NCBI GenBank assembly: GCA_965216945.1
Contig: CBDCGU010000003.1
Span: 1,550,001-1,614,000 of the forward strand
Direction of reading: 5' to 3'
Origin: DATHZQ01 sp965216945
Lineage (GTDB): Bacteria; Actinomycetota; Acidimicrobiia; Spongiisociales; UBA5794
Length of the DNA: 64,000 bases
Notes under the pieces: generated by a model
Databases searched by the model: none
Told to the model about the DNA's origin: nothing
What the model saw: the letters and a program-made list of their open reading frames with translations, nothing else
Position numbers and translations under genes: made by a program
Shown: positions 9,719-16,330 of the stretch, in pieces
Layout: each line of letters begins with the position of its first letter
Numbering within the stretch: position 1 is the stretch's first letter

Positions 9719-9758
9719 GCCGCCACCCCACCGCAGGCAGCGCGCTCGCAATGCGAAA

Positions 9759-9791
9759 GCGCCTCCCCGGCGGTAGGGACCGAGGAGGCGC
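9759..9791. terminator. Rod-like hairpin after the ABC exporter operon
   Basis: Outer arms GCGCCTCC (9759-9766) and GGAGGCGC (9784-9791) enclose an inner stem CGGT-AGGG-ACCG (9771-9782). There is no U-tract. The next gene appears leaderless, so this structure belongs to the 3' end of the exporter transcript. A second small palindrome, CGGGAACTCCCG, follows about 30 nt downstream. Confidence 0.45.
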
Positions 9792-9908
9792 CTGAAGGGG
9801 AGCAGCGGCCCGTTGGTAGCCGGGAACTCCCGAAAGCTTCTGATGTTCTGACGACAAGAGTACGGCGGAAGGTTCCAAATACGCGCGATCTCGGGACTGC
9901 GGCGACGC

Positions 9909-9914
9909 TACTTT
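9909..9914 (+). promoter_or_regulatory. -10 box of probable leaderless fur-family mRNA
   Basis: TACTTT, 6 nt before the GTG at 9921. Confidence 0.5.
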
Positions 9915-9920
9915 GGGCGC

Positions 9921-10361
9921 GTGAACACAGCGGATCGAATGATCGAGGCGTTGCGCGCCGAAGGATTGCGGATCACGGCTCCACGAAGAGCCGTGTGCCG
10001 GGTGCTGGCGTCATCCCGCGGCGAGCATCTGACGGCTGCGGATGTCCTCGAACGAACCAATTCCGAGACGGGTCCGTCGGTTGACCAATCCACCGTGTAT
10101 CGGACGCTGGAGACGCTCGAGATCAGCGGTCTGATCCAGCACACCCACATGGGTCACGGCCCGCTCGTGTACCACCTGAGCGACGAACAGCCCCACCAGC
10201 ACTTGATCTGTATGAGATGCGGCACGACGGTTGCCGTACCGGAGAGCGAGTTGGGCGCCTTCTTTGATCAACTCACCGCGATCACCGGGTTTGTGCCCGA
10301 TCCAACGCATGTGGCGCTGTCGGGGCTCTGCGGGACGTGTTCCACCGAGGCAGCCGGCTGA
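9921..10361 (+). CDS. Fur-family metal-responsive repressor
   Basis: 146-aa DNA-binding protein of the Fur/Zur/Nur family. A winged helix covers residues 1-80 (LRITAPRRAVCRVLASS and the recognition region STVYRTLETLEISG). A dimerisation and metal domain follows, with HQHLICMRCG and a C-terminal CGTC pair forming a typical structural zinc site. The GTG start is fixed by TACTTT 6 nt upstream. It stands directly before a metal ECF transporter, with two matching operator-like sites in between, so it probably controls that operon. Which metal it senses (Zn, Ni or Co) cannot be read from the sequence. Confidence 0.9.
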   Translation: MNTADRMIEALRAEGLRITAPRRAVCRVLASSRGEHLTAADVLERTNSETGPSVDQSTVYRTLETLEISGLIQHTHMGHGPLVYHLSDEQPHQHLICMRCGTTVAVPESELGAFFDQLTAITGFVPDPTHVALSGLCGTCSTEAAG

Positions 10362-10377
10362 CCTCCCTCCCTTGCTG

Positions 10378-10394
10378 TTGCAAATCGCTCGCAT
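10378..10394 (+). promoter_or_regulatory. Operator-like site 1 upstream of cbiM
   Basis: TTGCAAATCGCTCGCAT. It matches the reverse complement of site 2 at 14 of 17 positions (consensus TTGCRAATCGCTYGCA). It lies just upstream of a TAGTGT -10 candidate (10396-10401). Proposed target of the adjacent Fur-family protein. Confidence 0.5.
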
Positions 10395-10409
10395 GTAGTG
10401 TTCGGGCTG

Positions 10410-10426
10410 TTGCAAGCGATTCGCAA
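10410..10426 (-). promoter_or_regulatory. Operator-like site 2 upstream of cbiM
   Basis: TTGCAAGCGATTCGCAA on the plus strand; on the minus strand it reads TTGCGAATCGCTTGCAA. It is itself partly palindromic (TTGC...GCAA). The centre is 32 bp from site 1, about three helical turns, and would cover the transcription start of cbiM. Confidence 0.5.
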
Positions 10427-10441
10427 CACGAGGCACGGGCG

Positions 10442-11116
10442 ATGCACATTCCGGACGGTTTCATCAACGGGGCCACCTCCGCGGGATTCGGGGTGGTTGC
10501 GGCCGGCGGTGTCGGTGCCGCCGTCCGCCAGACCGGCCGCTACCTGAACGAGCGGCAAGTCCCTCTTGCGGGTCTGGTGGCCGCCTTTGTGTTCGCCGCG
10601 CAGATGTTCAACTTCCCAGTCACCGCAGGTATGAGCGGCCACCTCCTCGGCGGCGTTCTCGCCGCGGTGCTGGTCGGGCCATGGGCGGGTCTCCTCGTGA
10701 TGTCGGTAGTGCTCGTCGTGCAGGGGCTGTTCTTCGCCGACGGAGGGCTCACGGCCCTCGGACTCACCATCGTCAACATGGGTCTGATCGGGGCGGTCGG
10801 GGGCTATTACCTGTATCGGGGCATTCTCCACGTCCTTCCCAAGAAGTCGCGCAGCGTGACGGTCGCCGCCGGTATCGCCGCCTTCCTCTCAGTGCCCCTC
10901 GCCGCTGCGGGATTCGTCGCGCAGTTCGCCGTCGGGGGCACCGCAGACGTGTCGCTCAGTGCCGTCGCCACCGCCATGATCGGCACCCACATCCTCATCG
11001 GGATCGGCGAGGGCATCTTGACGGCGTTGATCGTCGGTGCAGTCATGGCCAGCCGGCCCGACCTCGTGTACGGGGCCCCGGCCTACACGGGAGATCGCAG
11101 CGAGGAGCTGGTCTGA
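10442..11116 (+). CDS. cbiM: CbiM-type substrate-binding component of a metal ECF transporter
   Basis: 224-aa membrane S-component. It begins with MHIPDG, whose His-2 contributes to the N-terminal metal site in CbiM/NikM, and carries the hallmark FPVTAGMSGHLLGG around residue 60. About six or seven helices are predicted. The ATG at 10442 was chosen because mature CbiM must start at this Met-His; the longer upstream frame covers the promoter. It heads a four-gene transport operon. Cobalt or nickel is usual for the family, and the exact metal here is uncertain. Confidence 0.9.
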   Translation: MHIPDGFINGATSAGFGVVAAGGVGAAVRQTGRYLNERQVPLAGLVAAFVFAAQMFNFPVTAGMSGHLLGGVLAAVLVGPWAGLLVMSVVLVVQGLFFADGGLTALGLTIVNMGLIGAVGGYYLYRGILHVLPKKSRSVTVAAGIAAFLSVPLAAAGFVAQFAVGGTADVSLSAVATAMIGTHILIGIGEGILTALIVGAVMASRPDLVYGAPAYTGDRSEELV

Positions 11117-11443
11117 ATGGACAAGCGCACCCGCAATCTCTTCATCGGGCTCTTCCTGGCGGCGGCGATGTTCGGCGTCGTGATGAGCCAGTTCTCGTCG
11201 AGCGCACCCGACGGGTTGGAGTTTGTCGCCGAACAGGAGGGCTTCGCCGACAGCGCCGACGAGCACGCCCTCGACGACACCCCCCTCGCCGGCTACGGGG
11301 AGGATCTCACGGGCAATCGCGGCCTCGACACGGCGGTGGCGGCGCTCGCCGGCATCGCCGCGACGCTGAGCCTCGGATACGGCTTGTTCTGGCTCGTGCG
11401 TCGCCGCACGCCGCAGGATCCGAACGCCGCGAACAGCCGATGA
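11117..11443 (+). CDS. PDGLE-domain (CbiN-like) accessory membrane protein
   Basis: 108-aa protein with an N-terminal helix (about residues 8-25), a short loop containing the PDGLEFVAEQEGF motif that defines the PDGLE/CbiN-like domain, and a second helix near residues 72-92. The ATG directly follows the cbiM stop codon. In related transporters this small subunit helps load metal into CbiM. Its place between cbiM and cbiQ fits that role. Confidence 0.87.
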   Translation: MDKRTRNLFIGLFLAAAMFGVVMSQFSSSAPDGLEFVAEQEGFADSADEHALDDTPLAGYGEDLTGNRGLDTAVAALAGIAATLSLGYGLFWLVRRRTPQDPNAANSR

Positions 11444-11460
11444 CGACCGAGGGCTGATCG

Positions 11461-12225
11461 GTGGCCGGCGGACACGTCCACGCCCTGTACCGGCACGGGA
11501 CATCGGCGATTCATCGCCTGCCGCCGCACACGAAGATCGTCGCCGCGTTCGTATTCGTATTCGCGGTCGTAGCAACGCCACGCGAAGCGATCTGGGCGTT
11601 CGGCATCCATGCCGTGATCCTGGCGTCGCTGGCAGCCGCCGCCGGGCTCGGTCTGCGTTTCGTGGCGACACGAATGAGTGTTGAGATCCCCTTCCTGGTC
11701 GTGGCCGTGTCCCTTCCATTCTTCGGCGGAGGGGAGCGCATCGAGGTGGCCGGTGTCGCCTTCTCGCTGGAAGGGTTGTGGGACATGTGGAACATCGTGG
11801 CCAAGGCGACTCTCGGTCTGCTGACATCCATCGTGCTCGCCGGGACCACGCAGATCCCCGAGCTGCTGCGCGGCTTCGACACGCTGCGGATGCCCCGAGT
11901 CATCACCTCGATCGCCGGGTTCATGGTGCGCTACCTGGACGTCGTGCTCGGCGAGTTCCGCCGCATGAACGTGTCGATGAAGTCACGGGCGTACAACCCG
12001 AGGTGGATCGGTCAGGCAAAGCCGTACGCCCAGGGCCTCGGAAGGCTCTTCGTGCGCTCGTACGAGCGTGGGGAACGTGTGTATCTGGCCATGGCGTCAC
12101 GCGGTTATGCGGGACACATGCCGTCCGTCGCCACCGAACACGCCGCCCCGGCGACGTGGGCCGTCGTGCTCGCCCTGCCGCTGCTGGCGTGGGGGATCGC
12201 CATCGTCGCCCTCACAATCCGATGA
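11461..12225 (+). CDS. cbiQ: CbiQ-type transmembrane (T) component of metal ECF transporter
   Basis: 254-aa membrane protein with an N-terminal HRLPPHTKIVAA segment typical of CbiQ and about five helices. The cytoplasmic coupling region contains RMNVSMKSRAY and RSYERGERVYLAMASRGY, matching the two Ala-Arg-Gly coupling helices that contact the ATPase. GTG start. The stop overlaps the start of the ATPase gene (ATGA). Confidence 0.9.
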   Translation: MAGGHVHALYRHGTSAIHRLPPHTKIVAAFVFVFAVVATPREAIWAFGIHAVILASLAAAAGLGLRFVATRMSVEIPFLVVAVSLPFFGGGERIEVAGVAFSLEGLWDMWNIVAKATLGLLTSIVLAGTTQIPELLRGFDTLRMPRVITSIAGFMVRYLDVVLGEFRRMNVSMKSRAYNPRWIGQAKPYAQGLGRLFVRSYERGERVYLAMASRGYAGHMPSVATEHAAPATWAVVLALPLLAWGIAIVALTIR

Positions 12226-12959
12226 GCACGCCGACGATCGCCGTCGATGGCCTGAGCTACCGGTACCCGGACGGCACGCTGGCGCTGCGAGATGTCGATC
12301 TCCACATCCACCCCGGCGAACGGGTGGCGTTGCTCGGGCCGAACGGAGCGGGCAAGACCACGTTGGTGCTCCACATCAACGGCATCCACATGCCGCAGGT
12401 GGGCTCGGTGGCCGTGAGCGGGTTGACGCTGAGCAACGAGTCGGTGATGGAGGTGCGGCGGCGGGTGGGTGTCGTGTTCCAGGACCCGGACGATCAGCTC
12501 TTCATGCCCACGGTGCGAGACGACGTAGCGTTCGGTCCGCAGAACCTGGGGCTGGCGGGCGCCGAACTGGAGAAGCGAGTGCAGGACTCGCTTGACGCCG
12601 TCGCCGTGGCCGACCTGGCCGATCGCCCCCCGAATCACCTCAGCTTCGGACAGAAGCGCCGGGTGGCCATTGCCGGGGTACTGGCCATGCGACCCGAGAT
12701 CTTGGTGTTCGACGAGCCGACGTCGAACCTCGATCCGACGAGCCGCCGCGAGCTGACATCGATTCTTCGCGGCCTCGACATCACCCAACTCATCGTCACC
12801 CACGACCTCCCGTATGCATTGGAGCTGTGCCCGCGTGCCATCGTCATCGACCGCGGGGAGATCGTGGCAGACGGGCCGACCCGTGCGCTACTGGCCGACA
12901 CGAAGCTGATGGCATCGCACCGGCTCGAGCTACCCGTTGGATTCCAGTTGATCCGGTAG
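12222..12959 (+). CDS. cbiO: CbiO-type ATP-binding component of metal ECF transporter
   Basis: 245-aa ABC ATPase that powers the CbiM/CbiQ transporter. Walker A is GPNGAGKTT near residue 37, the Q-loop is VFQDPDDQLF (characteristic of ECF ATPases), the signature is LSFGQKRRV, and Walker B is EILVFDEPTSNLDP. The ATG at 12222 overlaps the cbiQ stop by 4 nt. It is the last gene of the operon. Confidence 0.93.
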   Translation: MSTPTIAVDGLSYRYPDGTLALRDVDLHIHPGERVALLGPNGAGKTTLVLHINGIHMPQVGSVAVSGLTLSNESVMEVRRRVGVVFQDPDDQLFMPTVRDDVAFGPQNLGLAGAELEKRVQDSLDAVAVADLADRPPNHLSFGQKRRVAIAGVLAMRPEILVFDEPTSNLDPTSRRELTSILRGLDITQLIVTHDLPYALELCPRAIVIDRGEIVADGPTRALLADTKLMASHRLELPVGFQLIR

Positions 12960-12992
12960 CGATGCGGGTGATGTGGCGAACCTGCTCTCGCC

Positions 12993-13118
12993 TCACCCGG
13001 CAAGCGAGTAGGCAACGAGCGAGCCGAACATCCCCGCCGTGAAGATCAGTGCTCTGACGAGCTCTCGTACGTCCTCTCTACGCGGGCCTCCCCGCCGAGA
13101 GGCTCGATGATTGCGCAT
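12993..13118 (-). CDS. 41-residue single-helix membrane peptide
   Basis: Short gene encoding 41 residues. An Arg-rich N terminus (MRNHRASRRGGPRRED) is followed by one hydrophobic segment (LVRALIFTAGMFGSLVAYSLAG) and a stop. GGAAGGGG lies about 8 nt upstream of the ATG. On the same strand a consensus promoter is present: TTGACA (13199-13204), 17 nt, TATCTA (13176-13181), giving a leader of roughly 50 nt. It is divergent from the Kef-type antiporter gene and convergent with cbiO. I do not recognise a family. The good promoter and ribosome site are the main support that it is real. Confidence 0.5.
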   Translation of the reverse strand: MRNHRASRRGGPRREDVRELVRALIFTAGMFGSLVAYSLAG

Positions 13119-13170
13119 GGCAAACCCCTTCCGCAGCAGACTCGGTGAAATGTCAACCGTGTTCTATATA

Positions 13171-13184
13171 CGATATAGATATCG
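13171..13184 (-). promoter_or_regulatory. Palindrome over the -10 box of the small-peptide promoter
   Basis: CGATATAGATATCG, a near-perfect palindrome in an AT-rich island between 13140 and 13250. It contains the minus-strand -10 TATCTA (13176-13181), paired with TTGACA at 13199-13204 at 17-nt spacing. A repressor bound here would block that promoter and could also affect the divergent antiporter gene. Confidence 0.5.
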
Positions 13185-13296
13185 CGTGTTTTAATTCGTG
13201 TCAAGTAGTGTGCTTGTTTTGTGAATCGTGTATTCTGTGTCGTATGTTTGCTCTGCACGTCTGCGAACCACGCCGCAACGAGCGGGTGCGGCTGCC

Positions 13297-15204
13297 GTGA
13301 GTACGGTGCTCCTGCTGGCGTCGTTTGCGGTTGTCGCCCTCGCCGCCGCCGCAATCGGCGATCACTTCAAGCGCCTCGGCCTCCCGGCCATCACCGGCTA
13401 CCTGCTCACGGGGGCGCTTGCCGGGTCGTTCGGCCTCGACCTCATACCCACGACGGCCGCCACCGAGCTGCGCTTCCTCGATGAGATCGCACTGGCCGTG
13501 ATCGCGTTCGTGGCGGGGAGCGAGCTGTTCATCACCGAGATCCGGCCCCGACTCAAGCCGATTCTGAGCTTGACGGGAGGCATCATCGCTCTGGCCTACG
13601 CCGTGCTGGCGACGGGGATCTATGGGCTGACCTCGCTGGCGTCGTTCACCCGCGACCTCGACTCTGGAGCCAGGCTCGCCACGGCGCTCCTCGGTGCCGC
13701 CGTTCTACTTGCGCTGTCGCCTCCGTCCACGATCGCAGTGATCAGGGATGTGCGTGCGCGGGGACAGTTCACCCGCACCGTGCTCGGCGTGACGATCACG
13801 ATGGACGTGGCCATCGTCGTTCTCTTCGCCACCATGACGTCCGTGGCCTCACCGCTGTTGATGAACACCTCGCTCGACCTCAGCTTCCCGGCGCTCCTCG
13901 CATTGGATCTCGTCGTGGCGGGAGCGATCGGGTACGGGGCCGCAAGGCTGCTCCGCGGAGTGCTGGCGAGCCCGCTTCCGGCGGCGCTGAAGACGATTCT
14001 GATCCTCGGTGTCGGCTACACGATCTACGAGACCGCCGATCTGATCAGTGCCCGGACTCCGGATGCGCTCGGCTTCGAGATTCACCTCGAGCCGTTGCTC
14101 ATCGCCCTCATCGCCGGCTTCTTCATCACCAACTTCACCGACGCGAGAGAAGAGTTCGCCCACCTGCTCCATCAGGTCGGTCCGGCCGTCTACGTGGCGT
14201 TCTTCACCCTCACCGGCTTGTCACTCAAGCTCGACATCCTGTGGACGGTGCTTCCCATCGCGGCTGCCCTTTTCGTGCTGCGGGCCATGGGAATCGTCGC
14301 GGGCACCATTGCAGGAGCCACCTGGGCAGGAGAGCCCCGGCGGCATCGCAACCTCTACTGGGCTTCGTTCGTCACCCAAGCAGGGATTGCGCTGGGACTC
14401 GCTCGCGAGGTGGCCGTCCAGTTCCCCTCGCTCGGCGATGCCTTCGCAACGCTCATCATCTCCGTCGTCGTGATCAACGAGGTCGTCGGCCCGCTCTTCC
14501 TCAAGGGCGCATTGCGGCGAGCCGGTGAGACCCATGAACCCGCCCGGCGCGGCTCGCTCTCCCGCCGGGCCGTCCTGCTCGGCGTGGACAGCCAATCCCT
14601 CGAGCTGGCGCGCGCCCTCCAGCGCGCAGATTGGACCGTCGTCGTGGCCGATACGGACGCCGACCAGGTTGCCCGTCTGGCCGCGGCGGACATCGATGAA
14701 CGGCACATCGCCGACACTACGGAGGAGACGCTGCGGAACCTCATCGATGACCAGACCGATGCCGTCGTGGCCATGCTGGCCGACGACTCTGCGAACACTG
14801 CCGCCCTCGAGTTGGCCAAGGATGCTGGTGTACCGCGCCTCGTCGCACGCCCCGCCGACCCGTCCAGCAACGGATCGCACGAACGCGACGTGGTGGTGAT
14901 CGACCCCGGTACCGCCATCGTCGCCTTGCTCGAGCGGGCCGTGACCGCTCCGGATTCGGCAACGCTGTTGCTCCGTGGAGAGGCGGATCGTGTGGTCAAC
15001 CAGCTACGTGTGGCCAACAGAGATCTCGAAGGCGTCCCGGTGCGGGATCTACGGCTGCCGACGGACGTGCTGCTCCTCCAGCTGACTCGCGAGGGATCGA
15101 CCGTGGTGGTCGCCGGGCACACCAAGTTGCGCGTCGGCGACGAGCTCACGGTTTTGGGAAGCCCCGACGGGCTGGCGGAGACTCAGGCGCGGCTCAGCGT
15201 ATAG
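13297..15204 (+). CDS. Kef-type cation:proton antiporter with TrkA domains
   Basis: 635-aa CPA2-family transporter. About twelve helices span residues 1-390 (GLPAITGYLLTGALAG early; GFFITNFTDAREEF in the middle). A Rossmann-type TrkA-N domain follows at about 425-535 (VLLGVDSQSLELARALQ with the acidic VVVADTD), and a TrkA-C-like domain ends the chain. It probably exchanges K+ or Na+ for protons under nucleotide control. I prefer the GTG at 13297, which places the first helix correctly; an in-frame GTG at 13228 would add 23 unlikely residues. A TATTCT box near 13231 could serve it. Confidence 0.85.
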   Translation: MSTVLLLASFAVVALAAAAIGDHFKRLGLPAITGYLLTGALAGSFGLDLIPTTAATELRFLDEIALAVIAFVAGSELFITEIRPRLKPILSLTGGIIALAYAVLATGIYGLTSLASFTRDLDSGARLATALLGAAVLLALSPPSTIAVIRDVRARGQFTRTVLGVTITMDVAIVVLFATMTSVASPLLMNTSLDLSFPALLALDLVVAGAIGYGAARLLRGVLASPLPAALKTILILGVGYTIYETADLISARTPDALGFEIHLEPLLIALIAGFFITNFTDAREEFAHLLHQVGPAVYVAFFTLTGLSLKLDILWTVLPIAAALFVLRAMGIVAGTIAGATWAGEPRRHRNLYWASFVTQAGIALGLAREVAVQFPSLGDAFATLIISVVVINEVVGPLFLKGALRRAGETHEPARRGSLSRRAVLLGVDSQSLELARALQRADWTVVVADTDADQVARLAAADIDERHIADTTEETLRNLIDDQTDAVVAMLADDSANTAALELAKDAGVPRLVARPADPSSNGSHERDVVVIDPGTAIVALLERAVTAPDSATLLLRGEADRVVNQLRVANRDLEGVPVRDLRLPTDVLLLQLTREGSTVVVAGHTKLRVGDELTVLGSPDGLAETQARLSV

Positions 15205-15227
15205 CGCCGAGCCGTCACACAACACCC

Positions 15228-15241
15228 GCCCGCCGACGGGC
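15228..15241. terminator. Short hairpin between convergent antiporter and Usp genes
   Basis: GCCCG-CCGA-CGGGC in the 65-nt gap between two convergent genes. It has only a five-pair stem and no U-tract. Confidence 0.25.
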
Positions 15242-15269
15242 CGCCGAGCGTTCGATCAGCAGGACCGGA

Positions 15270-16208
15270 TCAGCGGGGACCGACGGGGGACACGAACCCC
15301 GGTGGCTTGACGGCGAGCACAGACGCCTCGAGATCTCCCAGGAGTCGCTCCGCGGTGTTGCCGATGATGAGCCCGCTCAGCCCGGTCCGGGCCACCGTGC
15401 CCATCACGACAACGCCAGGCTTGACCGTCTCGACGATCTCGCCGATCACGTGGGGGGCCTTGCCGTGGCGCAGATATGACTCGATGCTGCCGGCGAACGC
15501 ATCGAAGTCGTCGAGGAGACGCCGGAAGCTCTTCTCCGCCACGGCACGCTCCGTCTCGACCAGCGCATCGACCTCCGCCGATCGCAAGCGGCCTCGCCCG
15601 GAGCGCAGCAACTGCTCGCCCTCGAACCGCCAGGCATGCACGACGTGCACCTTGCCACGCTGAACGGACGCCAGCGAGGTCGCCAACTCCATGAGCGTAC
15701 GGTCGAGCGCACCGATCTCCCCATCGTCGGCGAAGGGTCCGACGGCTACCACGACGTCGCGCCTTCCCCACGTCTGTGGATCGTCCACCCACACCGGCAC
15801 GGGGCACTTGCGCAGGAGATGCAGCGTCGTCGTGGCCCCGCCCAACCCGCGACCTGAGGGCTCGCGGTCCGGCGCCGTGATCAAGAGATCGTGGTGATAT
15901 TCCTGGACCCGACGCACCACCTCCACAAAGCGCACCCCCGTGCTCACCGCCACCCGCGTCTCCACCGTCATCACCACACCAGCCAGCTGGGCGAGCTCGC
16001 GACGCCGCGCCTCCACGAGCAAGTCCTGGAGGTCGATCTCCGATCCGCCACTGTCGATTCTCCTGGAACGGGCTCCCAGCTCGGGAACGACGTCGAAGAT
16101 GGTCAGCCGCGCCCGGTTGCGCTCGGCCAGCTCGGCAGCCCTGGCCACGATGCTGGCCATCTCGTCGGCAGGCGATGCCAGCACCAGGATCTCCTGGAAT
16201 CGTCTCAT
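15270..16208 (-). CDS. Tandem-domain universal stress protein
   Basis: 312-aa protein with two UspA domains. The first (about residues 1-150) is degenerate in its nucleotide loop (LLITAPDREPSGRGLGG). The second ends with the ATP-binding type motif VMGTVARTGLSGLIIGNTAERLL. The N-terminal LVLASP and the 312-aa length resemble UspE-like proteins. It lies between the Kef-type antiporter and the Mrp operon, divergent from the latter, which suggests a sensing or regulatory role in ion or energy stress; that link is inferred. GAGGAG is close to the ATG. Confidence 0.88.
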   Translation of the reverse strand: MRRFQEILVLASPADEMASIVARAAELAERNRARLTIFDVVPELGARSRRIDSGGSEIDLQDLLVEARRRELAQLAGVVMTVETRVAVSTGVRFVEVVRRVQEYHHDLLITAPDREPSGRGLGGATTTLHLLRKCPVPVWVDDPQTWGRRDVVVAVGPFADDGEIGALDRTLMELATSLASVQRGKVHVVHAWRFEGEQLLRSGRGRLRSAEVDALVETERAVAEKSFRRLLDDFDAFAGSIESYLRHGKAPHVIGEIVETVKPGVVVMGTVARTGLSGLIIGNTAERLLGDLEASVLAVKPPGFVSPVGPR

Positions 16209-16244
16209 GGCTCCTCATTCTCTTCTTGCAAAGGCACATATATG

Positions 16245-16273
16245 CTTTGCGTAACACGTATTTCTTTGCGTAA
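16245..16273. promoter_or_regulatory. Direct repeat CTTTGCGTAA x2 in the usp/mrp divergent promoter
   Basis: Identical decamers at 16245-16254 and 16264-16273, 19 nt apart, in the AT-rich gap between the divergent usp and mrpA genes. TTGCGT (16247-16252) and TAAGAT (16271-16276), 18 nt apart, could be the mrp -35 and -10 boxes and overlap both repeats. Possible binding site for a shared regulator. Confidence 0.4.
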
Positions 16274-16330
16274 GATTATCACCCGCACTAGATTTCGTGC
16301 AATCAATATCCGGAAACTCACACCACCTAC

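Noticed and set aside
7337..9751. 804-codon minus-strand open frame
   Set aside because: Antisense to both ABC-2 permeases, which have clear motifs and coupled starts.
9783..9812. Resemblance to the signal-recognition-particle RNA tip (GAAGGGGAGCAGC)
   Set aside because: The 5' half of the conserved internal loop (a GTCAGG-type strand) is missing and one extra G breaks the motif.
10362..10441. Possible cobalamin riboswitch before cbiM
   Set aside because: The gap is only 80 nt and has no B12-box-like conserved core; the repeats look like protein operators.
13046..13354. 102-codon minus-strand open frame across the AT-rich promoter
   Set aside because: Lacks a ribosome site and any domain; the 41-codon frame with a promoter and ribosome site is a better explanation of this strand.
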